Of a DNA stretch of 36,175 nt, positions 7,629 through 15,480 are shown piece by piece. How positions within the stretch are numbered: the first letter of the stretch is position 1; every line of letters begins with the position of its first letter. The position numbers were made by a program, and so were the translations under genes. The notes under the pieces are model-generated. The model did not search any database. It was given only the letters and a program-made list of their open reading frames with translations, and was not told where the DNA came from. The DNA lies in assembly GCA_029572815.1 (NCBI GenBank), contig JAKPUQ010000143.1, positions 1-36,175 of the forward strand, in the 5' to 3' direction. Source of the stretch: Bacillota bacterium (GTDB lineage Bacteria; Bacillota; Clostridia; Oscillospirales; Ruminococcaceae).

Positions 7629-8993
7629 TCAGGCAGCGGTCCTGAGCTTTTTGTGGCTGATGGCAGAGGTGCCGAGGCACTTGTTGAGAGTGTGCTCAAA
7701 GGAAGCCATATTGAGGATAAGAGCTCCTATCCAGGCAGAAGCCTCTGCATAAGCAGTAGCCCTGAAACCGATAACATTGATGAAAAGTGCTATAACGCCT
7801 ATTCTCAGAGCCATTTCGGCAATACCGGAGATCATAGGTACAAGAGGCTTTCCAAAGCCCTGACAGCCGTTCCTGAATACGAACAGGAAGTCAACTGCGA
7901 ACAGGAAGATACCGCATATCGGCAGGTAAGTACCTGCGATACGAATGGGCTCTGTACCCGTTACCATTACCTTTGCAAGGTAAGTAGGGAAGAATATCAT
8001 AATTGAGCCAAGAATAAGGTACGAAACGGTAGCGATAGCAAGACAGACATGGAGTCCCTCGCGGATACGGCTGAACTTTCTTGCGCCGTAGTTCTGGCTT
8101 GTAAAAGCTGACATTGCAAATCCCGCAGTGCAGGCAGGCTGCATGAAAAGATTTATGAATTTGCTGCAAGCTGAGTAAGCTGTAGTATAGGCAACTCCCA
8201 GACCGTTTACGAAGTACTGGATGACCATGCAGCCCACAGCAGTGATGGAGTTCATGAGAGCCATGGGGAGACCGTTCTTGAAAAGCTCGATATAGAGACT
8301 TCCGTTGTCTTTGAAGTCCTCCCTGGTGATGTTGAGGACGTCTATCTTGCGGAGTCTCAGCCAGCAGATAAAAGCGGATACGATCTGCGAGAATATGGTA
8401 GCTATAGCAGCTCCCTCAACACCTGTTTTCAACACGAAAATGCAGAACAAATCAAGGAATATATTTACGATTGTAGATATGATTATGGCAACGAAGGGAG
8501 TTTTGCTGTCTCCCAGTGCGCGGAGAATGCAGGAGCAGAGGTTATAAGCTATAGTCGCGGTAAGTCCGCCGAATATGAAGTAGCCGTAGACCAGTCCGTC
8601 GTGCATGATAGCAGCGTCTGTCCTGAGAAGCCCCAGCACTGGACGGAGGAATATTATACTTACTGCGCTGAGTACAAGTGCAATCATGAAGCAAAGCATA
8701 GCCGATGACGCAACCGAGCGGCGGAGCTTTGCGTAGTCCTTGGCGCCGAAACTCTGTGCGACTATAACGGAGAAACCGTTTGCAAGTCCCATAGAGAAGC
8801 CGAAGATGAGGAATGTCAGTGATGACATATTGCCCACAGCTGCCAGAGCGTTATCGCCCAGACCCTTGCCGACAATGGCGGTGTCCGCGATGTTGTACAT
8901 CTGCTGGAGCATATTCGTCAGCAGCATGGGGAAGTAAAATTTCAGGATAAGGCTTGATACCTTTCCTGTTGTGAGATCATTTGCCTTTGCCAT
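7629..8993 (-). CDS. MATE family efflux transporter
   Basis: A 454-residue inner-membrane antiporter of the MATE (DinF/NorM-like) family, about 12 transmembrane helices in two homologous halves. The N-terminus is typical of Clostridia members: LTTGKVSSLILKFYFPML, then NMLQQMYNIADTAIVGKGLG. MATE proteins export drugs or metabolites using Na+ or H+ gradients; the substrate cannot be read from sequence. ATG 8993 is preceded by AAGGAGG at a good distance. A TATAAT box lies on the minus strand at 9055-9050 but its -35 is poor. The gene is monocistronic and divergent from the AraC regulator, which may control it. Confidence 0.92.
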   Translation of the reverse strand: MAKANDLTTGKVSSLILKFYFPMLLTNMLQQMYNIADTAIVGKGLGDNALAAVGNMSSLTFLIFGFSMGLANGFSVIVAQSFGAKDYAKLRRSVASSAMLCFMIALVLSAVSIIFLRPVLGLLRTDAAIMHDGLVYGYFIFGGLTATIAYNLCSCILRALGDSKTPFVAIIISTIVNIFLDLFCIFVLKTGVEGAAIATIFSQIVSAFICWLRLRKIDVLNITREDFKDNGSLYIELFKNGLPMALMNSITAVGCMVIQYFVNGLGVAYTTAYSACSKFINLFMQPACTAGFAMSAFTSQNYGARKFSRIREGLHVCLAIATVSYLILGSIMIFFPTYLAKVMVTGTEPIRIAGTYLPICGIFLFAVDFLFVFRNGCQGFGKPLVPMISGIAEMALRIGVIALFINVIGFRATAYAEASAWIGALILNMASFEHTLNKCLGTSAISHKKLRTAA

Positions 8994-9087
8994 AGTGATG
9001 CCTCCTTATGAAGCAGTTCTTTCATGTTTACTCTTTCTTTGTTGTGATTATTATAGTCCAAGGCACAAACAAATTATATCAGAAATA

Positions 9088-9116
9088 TTGCATTTGTATC
9101 AAAAATAGGATATAAT
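9088..9116 (+). promoter_or_regulatory. Promoter of the AraC-led operon
   Basis: TTGCAT (9088-9093), 17-bp spacer, TATAAT (9111-9116). Predicted start of transcription near 9123. Confidence 0.75.
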
Positions 9117-9162
9117 AGAAATATCACAAAATATGACTGATACCGCAACAGGAGGTGAGCTT

Positions 9163-9927
9163 GTGAAAACCGACAGAGACCTTAACTACAGGCTTTATAT
9201 ACAGCGAAATGACGGCTTTACAAGAAGTCCGTTTGAATATGAACTAAGCTTTTACAGAGCAGTTCAGTCAGGTGACACCGAGCAGGTCAGGAAGCGCTTT
9301 GAGAGCATACGCCCTGATTTTATGAAGGGCAAGGGAACTCTTTCACAGGATCCCGTCCGCAATCTCATGTATCACTTTGTAACGGCAGTTGCCCTTGTAG
9401 CGAGATACTGCGTTGAGGGAGGCCTTGGACACGATACTGCATACACTCTCAGCGATATATATATACAGCGTGCGGATAAGATGAAGGATATCGATGAGCT
9501 TATAGATCTTTTCGGTGAAATGGAGCTTGATTTTGCCGAGCGAATGAGGACGCTTAAAAAGGACAATGTCATATCCCTTCATGTCCGAAGGTGTATCGAC
9601 TATATCTACGAGCATCTTCATGAGGATCTTACATTAAACGTTCTGGCGGAGTACGTCGGACTCAATCCGTCTTATCTCTCAAAGCTTTTCTCCAAGGAAA
9701 AGGGCATGAGCATAAAGACATTCGTTACAAGAGCGAAGATCTCCACAGCGGAAAATCTGCTGAGAAGCTCGGATTTCTTCTGTCTTGACATATCTCTTGC
9801 ACTTGGCTTTTCCTCACAGAGTGCATTTATCAGCGTTTTCAGAAAAATAAACGGTATGACTCCCAAGAAATTCAGGGAGCTTCACTATAAAGATGTTATC
9901 GAAGGGAATAAACATGACAATGAATAA
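9163..9927 (+). CDS. AraC family transcriptional regulator
   Basis: A 254-residue DNA-binding regulator. The C-terminal 100 residues form the paired helix-turn-helix of AraC/XylS proteins: first helix pair around LTLNVLAEYVGLNPSYLSKLF, second around DISLALGFSSQSAFISVFRK, ending with the family phrase GMTPKKFRE. The N-terminal 140 residues are all-helical and not a cupin; similar N-termini occur in Clostridia regulators with unknown ligands. The chosen start is GTG 9163, because AGGAGG lies 7 bases upstream; the ATG at 9133 has no ribosome site. It overlaps the next gene by 14 bases and opens a five-gene operon. It is divergent from the MATE gene, a plausible target. Confidence 0.9.
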   Translation: MKTDRDLNYRLYIQRNDGFTRSPFEYELSFYRAVQSGDTEQVRKRFESIRPDFMKGKGTLSQDPVRNLMYHFVTAVALVARYCVEGGLGHDTAYTLSDIYIQRADKMKDIDELIDLFGEMELDFAERMRTLKKDNVISLHVRRCIDYIYEHLHEDLTLNVLAEYVGLNPSYLSKLFSKEKGMSIKTFVTRAKISTAENLLRSSDFFCLDISLALGFSSQSAFISVFRKINGMTPKKFRELHYKDVIEGNKHDNE

Positions 9928-11560
9928 TAAATCGGTTAAGAACAGGTCTGATCTGATATTCGGACTTCTCATAACGGCTGCTGTAACTGTCATCGGAATT
10001 ATCGGGCTTATATTCCATGAGCCCTGGTATGAGGAGGCTCAGCCATACCTTGTTGCTCGGGACGCCTCCTGGTATGAGGTAATATTCACCATACCCCATT
10101 ATGAGGGACACCCGCCCCTCTGGCATATGCTGATAAAGCTTGCATCATGTCTCGGGCTTTCATACGAGCTGACTATAAAGGGCGTTCAGTTCATATTCTT
10201 TGAAACCATGATAATCATGCTGGAGCTTCGTTCCCCATTCAGCCGCGTCACAAAGGCACTTCTTCCGACGAGCTTCTTTGTGATATATCATTACTGCGTG
10301 CTGTCAAGACCATATGCAATGCTTATGTTTGCAGGACTTCTCTGTGCTGCCTTTTACGATAAAAGGCGCGAAAAGCCTATACGCTATATACTTGTGCTTG
10401 TATTCCTATGTCTCTGCCACTCATACGGAATTGCTTTTGCAGGCGGTATTGTCTTAGCGGATATAACAGGGGATATTATAAGAAAAAGAAGCATCGGCAA
10501 GGCGGTTTCCGGGCTTTTAGGTAACAAGAAGCTGCTGGCGGGTTATATAGCTCTCCTTGCGGCAGCAATAGCCATTATGGCAGATATCGCACCGAAGCAG
10601 GATACAATGGCAACTCATCTCGACAGACATTACGGCTATTTTGTATCGCTGCTGCTCTGTCTGTTCTTTATACCATCAGAGGTATTCGTGACCTCATTCT
10701 CCTCAGACGCTTCGAGCATACAGGACGAGGTAAACAGTATTGGCGAAATCATAGGTGCAGGAGCAGTTTCACTAATAATATGGGGGATCATTTTCATTGT
10801 CTGCAAAAAGAGAAAAATGCTTGCAGAGATGATAATACCATATCTGTTTTCAGCTCTTGTCATGAGCATATATGCTTATCCTCACCACTTCGGAATGTTC
10901 CTCTTATATGTGATATTTGTCATGTGGACAGCCACCGACAAAGAGCCTATACGTCTTTCTGAGTTCACGGATATACTTAAAAAAATCGGAGTATCTGAAA
11001 GATATGCTTTGACCTATGTTGTCGGCATCATTACTTTATCCGTAGCAATGAACGTGTACTGGGACATTTGCAGCTATGCAAGGGAGATTTCCAGCCCCTA
11101 TGACAATGCCCCTGCGGCTGCGGAATGGATAAAGCAAAATCATATTGACGGGAAAAAGCTTTTGATAGTATGGTCTGACACAGACACAAATATTTACCCT
11201 GATGCTCCTGTAACACTCAATGCATATTTTGACAAGAACCTCTATTATAACATGGAGGGGGATGTTGCGTATGTCACTCACATAAAAGCAGATGAAGCAG
11301 AAGCAGAGGCAGACCGCGAATATGCTCGCAGCTTTGGTGCCCCTGATTTTATCGTATGCCCTTATCCGCTGTCAACAAATGTAATGAAAGATGATATCGG
11401 CTTTGAAGGTGAATATATAGCAGAGGCTTATTCAGGAGTGGCTTATCGTCCGTTCAAGGACAAAACAGATGAAAAGCATCTGTATTTTATCTGTACAAGA
11501 GAGACTTATAAGGAGCTTTACGGTAAGGATTATGAGATACCATCATATAAAAAAGGCTGA
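9914..11560 (+). CDS. Polytopic membrane protein, GT-C glycosyltransferase-like
   Basis: A 548-residue integral membrane protein with roughly 10-12 hydrophobic helices and a final soluble domain of about 130 residues. The first external loop holds HEPWYEEAQPYLVARDAS, followed by HPPLWH. This resembles the acidic loop and histidine motif of GT-C enzymes (ArnT/PMT/Alg-like) that use lipid-linked sugars. The function would be sugar transfer onto a lipid or surface polymer, but no substrate can be named. The start is ATG 9914 with GAAGGGA six bases before it; the ATG at 9893 lacks such a site. It overlaps the regulator upstream by 14 bases and sfsA downstream by 29. Confidence 0.7.
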   Translation: MTMNNKSVKNRSDLIFGLLITAAVTVIGIIGLIFHEPWYEEAQPYLVARDASWYEVIFTIPHYEGHPPLWHMLIKLASCLGLSYELTIKGVQFIFFETMIIMLELRSPFSRVTKALLPTSFFVIYHYCVLSRPYAMLMFAGLLCAAFYDKRREKPIRYILVLVFLCLCHSYGIAFAGGIVLADITGDIIRKRSIGKAVSGLLGNKKLLAGYIALLAAAIAIMADIAPKQDTMATHLDRHYGYFVSLLLCLFFIPSEVFVTSFSSDASSIQDEVNSIGEIIGAGAVSLIIWGIIFIVCKKRKMLAEMIIPYLFSALVMSIYAYPHHFGMFLLYVIFVMWTATDKEPIRLSEFTDILKKIGVSERYALTYVVGIITLSVAMNVYWDICSYAREISSPYDNAPAAAEWIKQNHIDGKKLLIVWSDTDTNIYPDAPVTLNAYFDKNLYYNMEGDVAYVTHIKADEAEAEADREYARSFGAPDFIVCPYPLSTNVMKDDIGFEGEYIAEAYSGVAYRPFKDKTDEKHLYFICTRETYKELYGKDYEIPSYKKG

Positions 11561-12239
11561 GTTTATCAGCCGCCCCAACAGATTTATCGCAAAAGTGCTC
11601 ATAGATGGCAAAGAGGAGGCTGTTCATGTCAAGAACACGGGGCGGTGCAGGGAGCTGCTCACCGATGGCTGCACGGTTTACCTGGAGGAGTCGGATAATC
11701 CGAACAGAAAAACAAGATATGACCTGATCGCTGCCGAGAAGGTACGCAGCGGAGCTCCGCCTCTGCTTGTAAATATGGATTCTCAGATACCCAATGCAGC
11801 TGCTGAGGAGTGGCTGAAAAAGGGCAGGCTGTTTTCGGAGCAGGCTGTTATCAGGCGGGAATATACATACGGAGCTTCGCGTTTCGATTTCCGTATCGAA
11901 GACAGGGGAAAGGTCTCATTTCTTGAGGTCAAAGGAGTTACTCTTGAAAATGATGGTATAGTTTCCTTTCCCGATGCCCCCACTGAAAGAGGAGTAAAGC
12001 ACATTCACGAGCTTATCCGAGCAAAGTCCGAGGGATTTGGAGCATATATCCTCTTTGTGATACAGATGAAGGAGGTCACCGAGTTCAGACCAAATGACGC
12101 CACACATAAGGAATTCGGTGACGCTCTCAGAGAAGCGGAAAAGGCGGGAGTAAGGCTGCTGGCATATGACTGCATAGTTACTCCCGACAGCATGACTATC
12201 GACAGACCTGTCAGCATAAGAACGGAGTATTGCTTATGA
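11532..12239 (+). CDS. sfsA: SfsA family DNA/RNA nuclease
   Basis: A 235-residue SfsA protein, close to the family norm of about 230. It shows the N-terminal OB-like half (FISRPNRFIAKV, then HVKNTGRCRELL) and the C-terminal nuclease-like half (REYTYGASRFDFRI, FLEVKGVTL, FPDAPTERGVKH). SfsA was named for stimulating sugar fermentation in E. coli and binds DNA; the acidic residues and FLEVKG resemble a PD-(D/E)xK nuclease core. ATG 11532 gives the family length; a TAAGGA lies very close to it, so translation may depend on read-through from the upstream gene, which it overlaps by 29 bases. It ends in an ATGA overlap with dgt. Confidence 0.92.
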   Translation: MRYHHIKKAEFISRPNRFIAKVLIDGKEEAVHVKNTGRCRELLTDGCTVYLEESDNPNRKTRYDLIAAEKVRSGAPPLLVNMDSQIPNAAAEEWLKKGRLFSEQAVIRREYTYGASRFDFRIEDRGKVSFLEVKGVTLENDGIVSFPDAPTERGVKHIHELIRAKSEGFGAYILFVIQMKEVTEFRPNDATHKEFGDALREAEKAGVRLLAYDCIVTPDSMTIDRPVSIRTEYCL

Positions 12240-13661
12240 ACTGGAAGAAATTATTATGTGAAAAAAGAAGAAGGAGCGTTACTACCTCGGCAGTAAGCTC
12301 CGATACAAGGAATGAGTTTCAGAAGGACTATCATCGCATTATCGGAAGCGCCTCTTTCAGGCGGCTTCAGGATAAAACGCAGGTCTTTCCCCTTGACAGG
12401 GGAGATTTTGTCCGCACCCGTCTTACACACTCCCTGGAGGTTTCCTCCTTCGGAAAGTCACTGGGACAGATGATATTCCGCTATTTGCTGGAGCATGGCA
12501 AGGATAAGGACCTGACTGAGGCTGATGTGAGCAGGATATGCAGCGTGCTTGAATGTGCAGGACTTATCCATGACATCGGCAACCCCCCCATTCGGACATT
12601 TCGGCGAGGACTACGTCCGTGACTGGTTCAAGAGAAATCTCCCTGAAATGGAGCTTGGCGGCAAAAAGCTTGACAGCATTCTCACTCCTCAGATGGCAGG
12701 GGACTTCTGCCACTTTGAAGGCAACGCACAGGCTCTCCGGCTGCTGACAAGGCTCCACTTCCTTGTGGACGAGAACGGCATGAACCTTACCTACACCCTT
12801 CTTAACACCATTATCAAGTATCCTGTGCCCTCAACCGGTATCAACAAAAAGAGCGGCAACATCAAGGACAAGAAAATGGGCTATTACTATGCTGATAAGG
12901 ATATTTATGAGGACATCGTAAACAGCACGGGAGCTGTGGACTGCCGTCATCCTCTGGCGTTTATACTTGAAGCTGCTGACGATATAGCCTACAAAACTGC
13001 CGACATAGAGGACGCAGTCAAGAAGGGCTTTATAACCTACTCTCAGCTTGTCACCGACCTTAAAGAGCGATATATGTATAAATGCGCTGATGAAGGCGAG
13101 AAAGAGGAATACACCAGAGCTGTAGCAAAGCTCGAGGACTACTATGCACAGGCACTGGAAAAGGGCATATCCTCTCCCGAGCAGAATGCAGTCCAGCGCT
13201 GGATAATCTATGTGCAGGGTGTACTTCTTAGATGTGCCTCATACGGCTTTACCAGCAACTATGACGCCATTATGGCAGGAACATTCCCTAAGGAGCTCCT
13301 TGCTGTATCCCATGGGAATGCAATAGCTTATGCTCTGGGAGATATGGCTTACCGCTATGTTTTCAGTTCAAAGGAGATATACAAGCTGGAGATAGCCGCG
13401 GGAGAAATATATGAATTTCTGCTTACCAAGCTTACCCGTGCGGCAGTGCTCTATGATACGGAATACGGGAGCTCTGCCATTGAGCAGAGGATAATGCGTC
13501 TGGTATCAGAGAACTACATCCGCGCCTATAAAGTCAGTGCGGAGGGAAAGTCCGAGGCAGAGCGGCTTTATCTCAGGCTTATGCTTGTGACAGACTATAT
13601 CTGCGGTATGACCGACGGTTATGCCCGAAAACTATACAGGGAGCTGAGCGGAATTGAGTGA
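12236..13661 (+). CDS. dgt: dGTP triphosphohydrolase-like HD-domain protein (frameshifted)
   Basis: An HD-superfamily deoxynucleoside triphosphate triphosphohydrolase, hydrolysing dNTP to nucleoside plus triphosphate. Key features are RRLQDKTQV, the first metal His in RLTHSLEV, the HD pair in GLIHDIGN, then PPFGHFGEDYVRDWF and ADDIAYKTADIEDA. As read, the gene is broken. The C run at 12583-12589 has seven bases where six keep the frame, so the first frame stops at 12622 and the rest continues in the next frame to 13661. With one C removed the product is 474 residues, the normal length. ATG 12236 overlaps the sfsA stop as ATGA, with GGAG 8 bases upstream. Because both halves are perfectly conserved, error or recent mutation is more likely than old decay. 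Confidence 0.88.
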
Positions 13662-14628
13662 AAAGGCAAAAAAGCCGCTAAAAAAGCGGATATTCGACAT
13701 TATACAAATAGGCAACAAGGATGACTTTATCAGCCGCTTTTTTGACTGGTTCATAGTAATAGTCATAAGCCTCAATATACTCACTGTCTTTCTTGAGACC
13801 TTCGACGAGCTTGCCGGCCTTCAGACCTTGTTCAATGTGATCGAAATAGTGACGATCTCCATATTCTGTATCGAGTACATACTGCGTATATGGACAGCGG
13901 ACTATCTTTACCCCGATGAAAAGGGACTGACAGCACGCTGGAAGTTTCTGTGCTCATTTGACGGAATAGTGGACCTTCTGACCATACTCCCATTCTTCTT
14001 CCTGGACGGCTTTATCGTGTTCAGAATGCTGAGAGTTGTCAGGATATTCCATCTTTTCAGAGTAAACGCCCACTATGACTCCTTCCATGTTATCACTACC
14101 GTTCTCAGTGAGAAAAAGAACCAGATAATTTCATCAGTGTTCATAATCATAGTCCTAATGCTGGCGTCCTCTCTGGGAATGTACAGTGTTGAGCATGATG
14201 CACAGCCCGATGCGTTCAGAAACGCTTTCTCGGGTATCTGGTGGAGCGTTTCTACTCTTCTTACTGTTGGCTACGGCGATATTTACCCCATAACCGTTAT
14301 CGGAAAGCTGATGGCAATATGTATAGCCTTCCTGGGGGTTGGCGTAGTTGCAATCCCCACCGGTATCATCAGTGCAGGATTTGTTGAGCAGTATACCAAA
14401 AACCAGCATTCCGACGTAAGATTCAGTGATATAAATGAGGTCGGTGAGATACTCATTGACAAAAAAAGCGAATTCAAGGGTATGAGAGTACAGGATGCAG
14501 CCGAAAAGTACAATATGCGTATACTTGTAATTCTCAGGGGAGAGCTTACGGTAATTCCCGTTGATGACCTGAAAATGAAGCAGAATGACATACTTATCGT
14601 TAAGAGCGAAAAGTTACTTAAGGAATAA
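13654..14628 (+). CDS. Voltage-gated potassium channel with RCK C-terminal domain
   Basis: A 324-residue six-helix ion channel subunit. The S4-like segment at about residues 124-138 has Arg at regular spacing (FRMLRVVRIFHLFRV). The pore loop carries the K+ selectivity filter TVGYGD at 204-209. After the last helix, residues 265-320 form a TrkA-C/RCK_C-type domain that usually binds a ligand and sets gating. The start is TTG 13654, with AGGGAG ten bases upstream, overlapping the dgt stop by 8 bases. It is the last gene of the operon. A bacterial Kv-type channel of this design would set membrane potential; no partner gene is nearby. Confidence 0.93.
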   Translation: MSEKAKKPLKKRIFDIIQIGNKDDFISRFFDWFIVIVISLNILTVFLETFDELAGLQTLFNVIEIVTISIFCIEYILRIWTADYLYPDEKGLTARWKFLCSFDGIVDLLTILPFFFLDGFIVFRMLRVVRIFHLFRVNAHYDSFHVITTVLSEKKNQIISSVFIIIVLMLASSLGMYSVEHDAQPDAFRNAFSGIWWSVSTLLTVGYGDIYPITVIGKLMAICIAFLGVGVVAIPTGIISAGFVEQYTKNQHSDVRFSDINEVGEILIDKKSEFKGMRVQDAAEKYNMRILVILRGELTVIPVDDLKMKQNDILIVKSEKLLKE

Positions 14629-14640
14629 AAAGTTACATAA

Positions 14641-14688
14641 ATATAAAAAGAGCAGCATTATTTGTGCGGTTTGAACAAATAATGCTGC
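14641..14688 (-). terminator. Long hairpin, probable minus-strand terminator
   Basis: Perfect 14-bp stem (14652-14665 with 14675-14688) and a 9-base loop. On the minus strand it is followed by TCTTTTTAT, so it can end transcription from the DUF3877-like gene. On the plus strand the tail is poor (CGCTTATT), so it may only weakly end the operon above. Confidence 0.65.
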
Positions 14689-14694
14689 CGCTTA

Positions 14695-14723
14695 TTGACA
14701 AGACTGGATAGAAATGATATAAT
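14695..14723 (+). promoter_or_regulatory. Consensus promoter of small RNA 2
   Basis: Perfect TTGACA (14695-14700), 17-bp spacer, perfect TATAAT (14718-14723). There is no gene on the plus strand downstream, only the RNA described next. Confidence 0.85.
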
Positions 14724-14729
14724 ATATAT

Positions 14730-14866
14730 GCGAGAATAATTGGGTTGATTATTTGAGCGTGTACCAAGGTGCGGTATCTGCACAATAACCGTTCTGAGGT
14801 AATTCTTTTGTAATGGACAAGTCAGAAAAGCTGTATTCTTAGGCTGAATACAGCTTTTGTCCTTTT
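14730..14866 (+). ncRNA. Candidate small RNA 2 (about 135 nt)
   Basis: It runs from a perfect consensus promoter to a strong terminator and has no coding frame with a ribosome site. The 3' hairpin pairs 14826-14838 with 14846-14858 (13 bp); GGAC near 14815 can extend it by pairing with GTCC, and TTTT follows at 14863-14866. A central GTGC / GCAC hairpin lies near 14770-14785. It does not match SRP RNA, tmRNA, RNase P or the 6S RNAs I can recall. It ends exactly where the DUF3877-like gene ends on the other strand, so it is antisense to that transcript's 3' untranslated region. Confidence 0.6.
14826..14866 (+). terminator. Terminator of small RNA 2
   Basis: A 13-bp perfect stem AAAAGCTGTATTC and its complement, 7-base loop, then GTCCTTTT. 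The tail is short but the stem is strong. Confidence 0.75.
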
Positions 14867-15399
14867 CAGAAGCCAAAATCCTCATAATCTTCACGGATAA
14901 AGCGGTGATATGACGCGTGAATGCTTCCGTCTATTTCTTCTTCCTCGGAGATGCAGTAATAATACTCATCGGGGATAAAATCGGGAAAATATGCAAGATA
15001 GCGGAATTCCGCGTTATTTATCTCCTTTATGACAACATTTGCCGAAGCACTGCGGAACAGCTCCAAAAGGGGCTCAGTACTGCAATGTCCTGCCACAGCT
15101 GAGACAAGGCTCTTCATAAAGCTGCGGTCAGCGCTGCTGTTGTGAACGTATTCAGTGCCCTCAGCCGGGATAGTGATACAGAAGCCGTTCTTTATGGGGC
15201 GGAATGTGAGCCTGCCAAGCCTGTTTTCCACTTCATCTGCAAATGCGAGGAGCACTTCCTCGGAAACATCTTTCCCCAGCAGGTGCTTCAGAGATGTTTC
15301 CATATAGTTAAGGCTCATGGGACGCTTATCGTAGCCCAGCTTCAGCTGAGCTTCATATATGTTGTCACAGAGATTTTTTTCAAGTCGTTTGAAATTCAT
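14866..15399 (-). CDS. DUF3877-like protein of unknown function
   Basis: A soluble 177-residue protein. The N-terminus MNFKRLEKNLCDNIYEAQLK followed by LGYDKRPMSLNYMETSLKHL resembles DUF3877 proteins of Clostridia as I remember them. No catalytic motif is visible; the C-terminus is rich in Tyr and acidic residues. ATG 15399 is chosen because GGAGG lies 8 bases upstream and the predicted transcript starts near 15412; the longer frame to 15450 would start upstream of the promoter. It is a single-gene unit transcribed from its own promoter, and its 3' untranslated region would overlap small RNA 2. Confidence 0.7.
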   Translation of the reverse strand: MNFKRLEKNLCDNIYEAQLKLGYDKRPMSLNYMETSLKHLLGKDVSEEVLLAFADEVENRLGRLTFRPIKNGFCITIPAEGTEYVHNSSADRSFMKSLVSAVAGHCSTEPLLELFRSASANVVIKEINNAEFRYLAYFPDFIPDEYYYCISEEEEIDGSIHASYHRFIREDYEDFGF

Positions 15400-15418
15400 A
15401 ATTATTACCTCCGTAACA

Positions 15419-15447
15419 ATTATAACATGAAATGGATTTAATATCAA
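15419..15447 (-). promoter_or_regulatory. Promoter of the DUF3877-like gene
   Basis: Minus strand TTGATA (15447-15442), 17-bp spacer, TATAAT (15424-15419) with an extended -10 TG. Confidence 0.78.
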
Positions 15448-15450
15448 CAT

Positions 15451-15479
15451 AAAAAGGTCTGTATAAAGCAGACCTTTTT
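15451..15479 (-). terminator. Terminator of the ABC exporter operon
   Basis: Symmetric 11-bp stem AAAAAGGTCTG / CAGACCTTTTT with a 7-base loop, directly after the stop at 15481. Works in either direction. Confidence 0.88.
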
Positions 15480-15480
15480 C

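Noticed and set aside
7653..8006. Plus-strand frame opposite the MATE gene
   Set aside because: Antisense shadow without ribosome site or recognisable domain.
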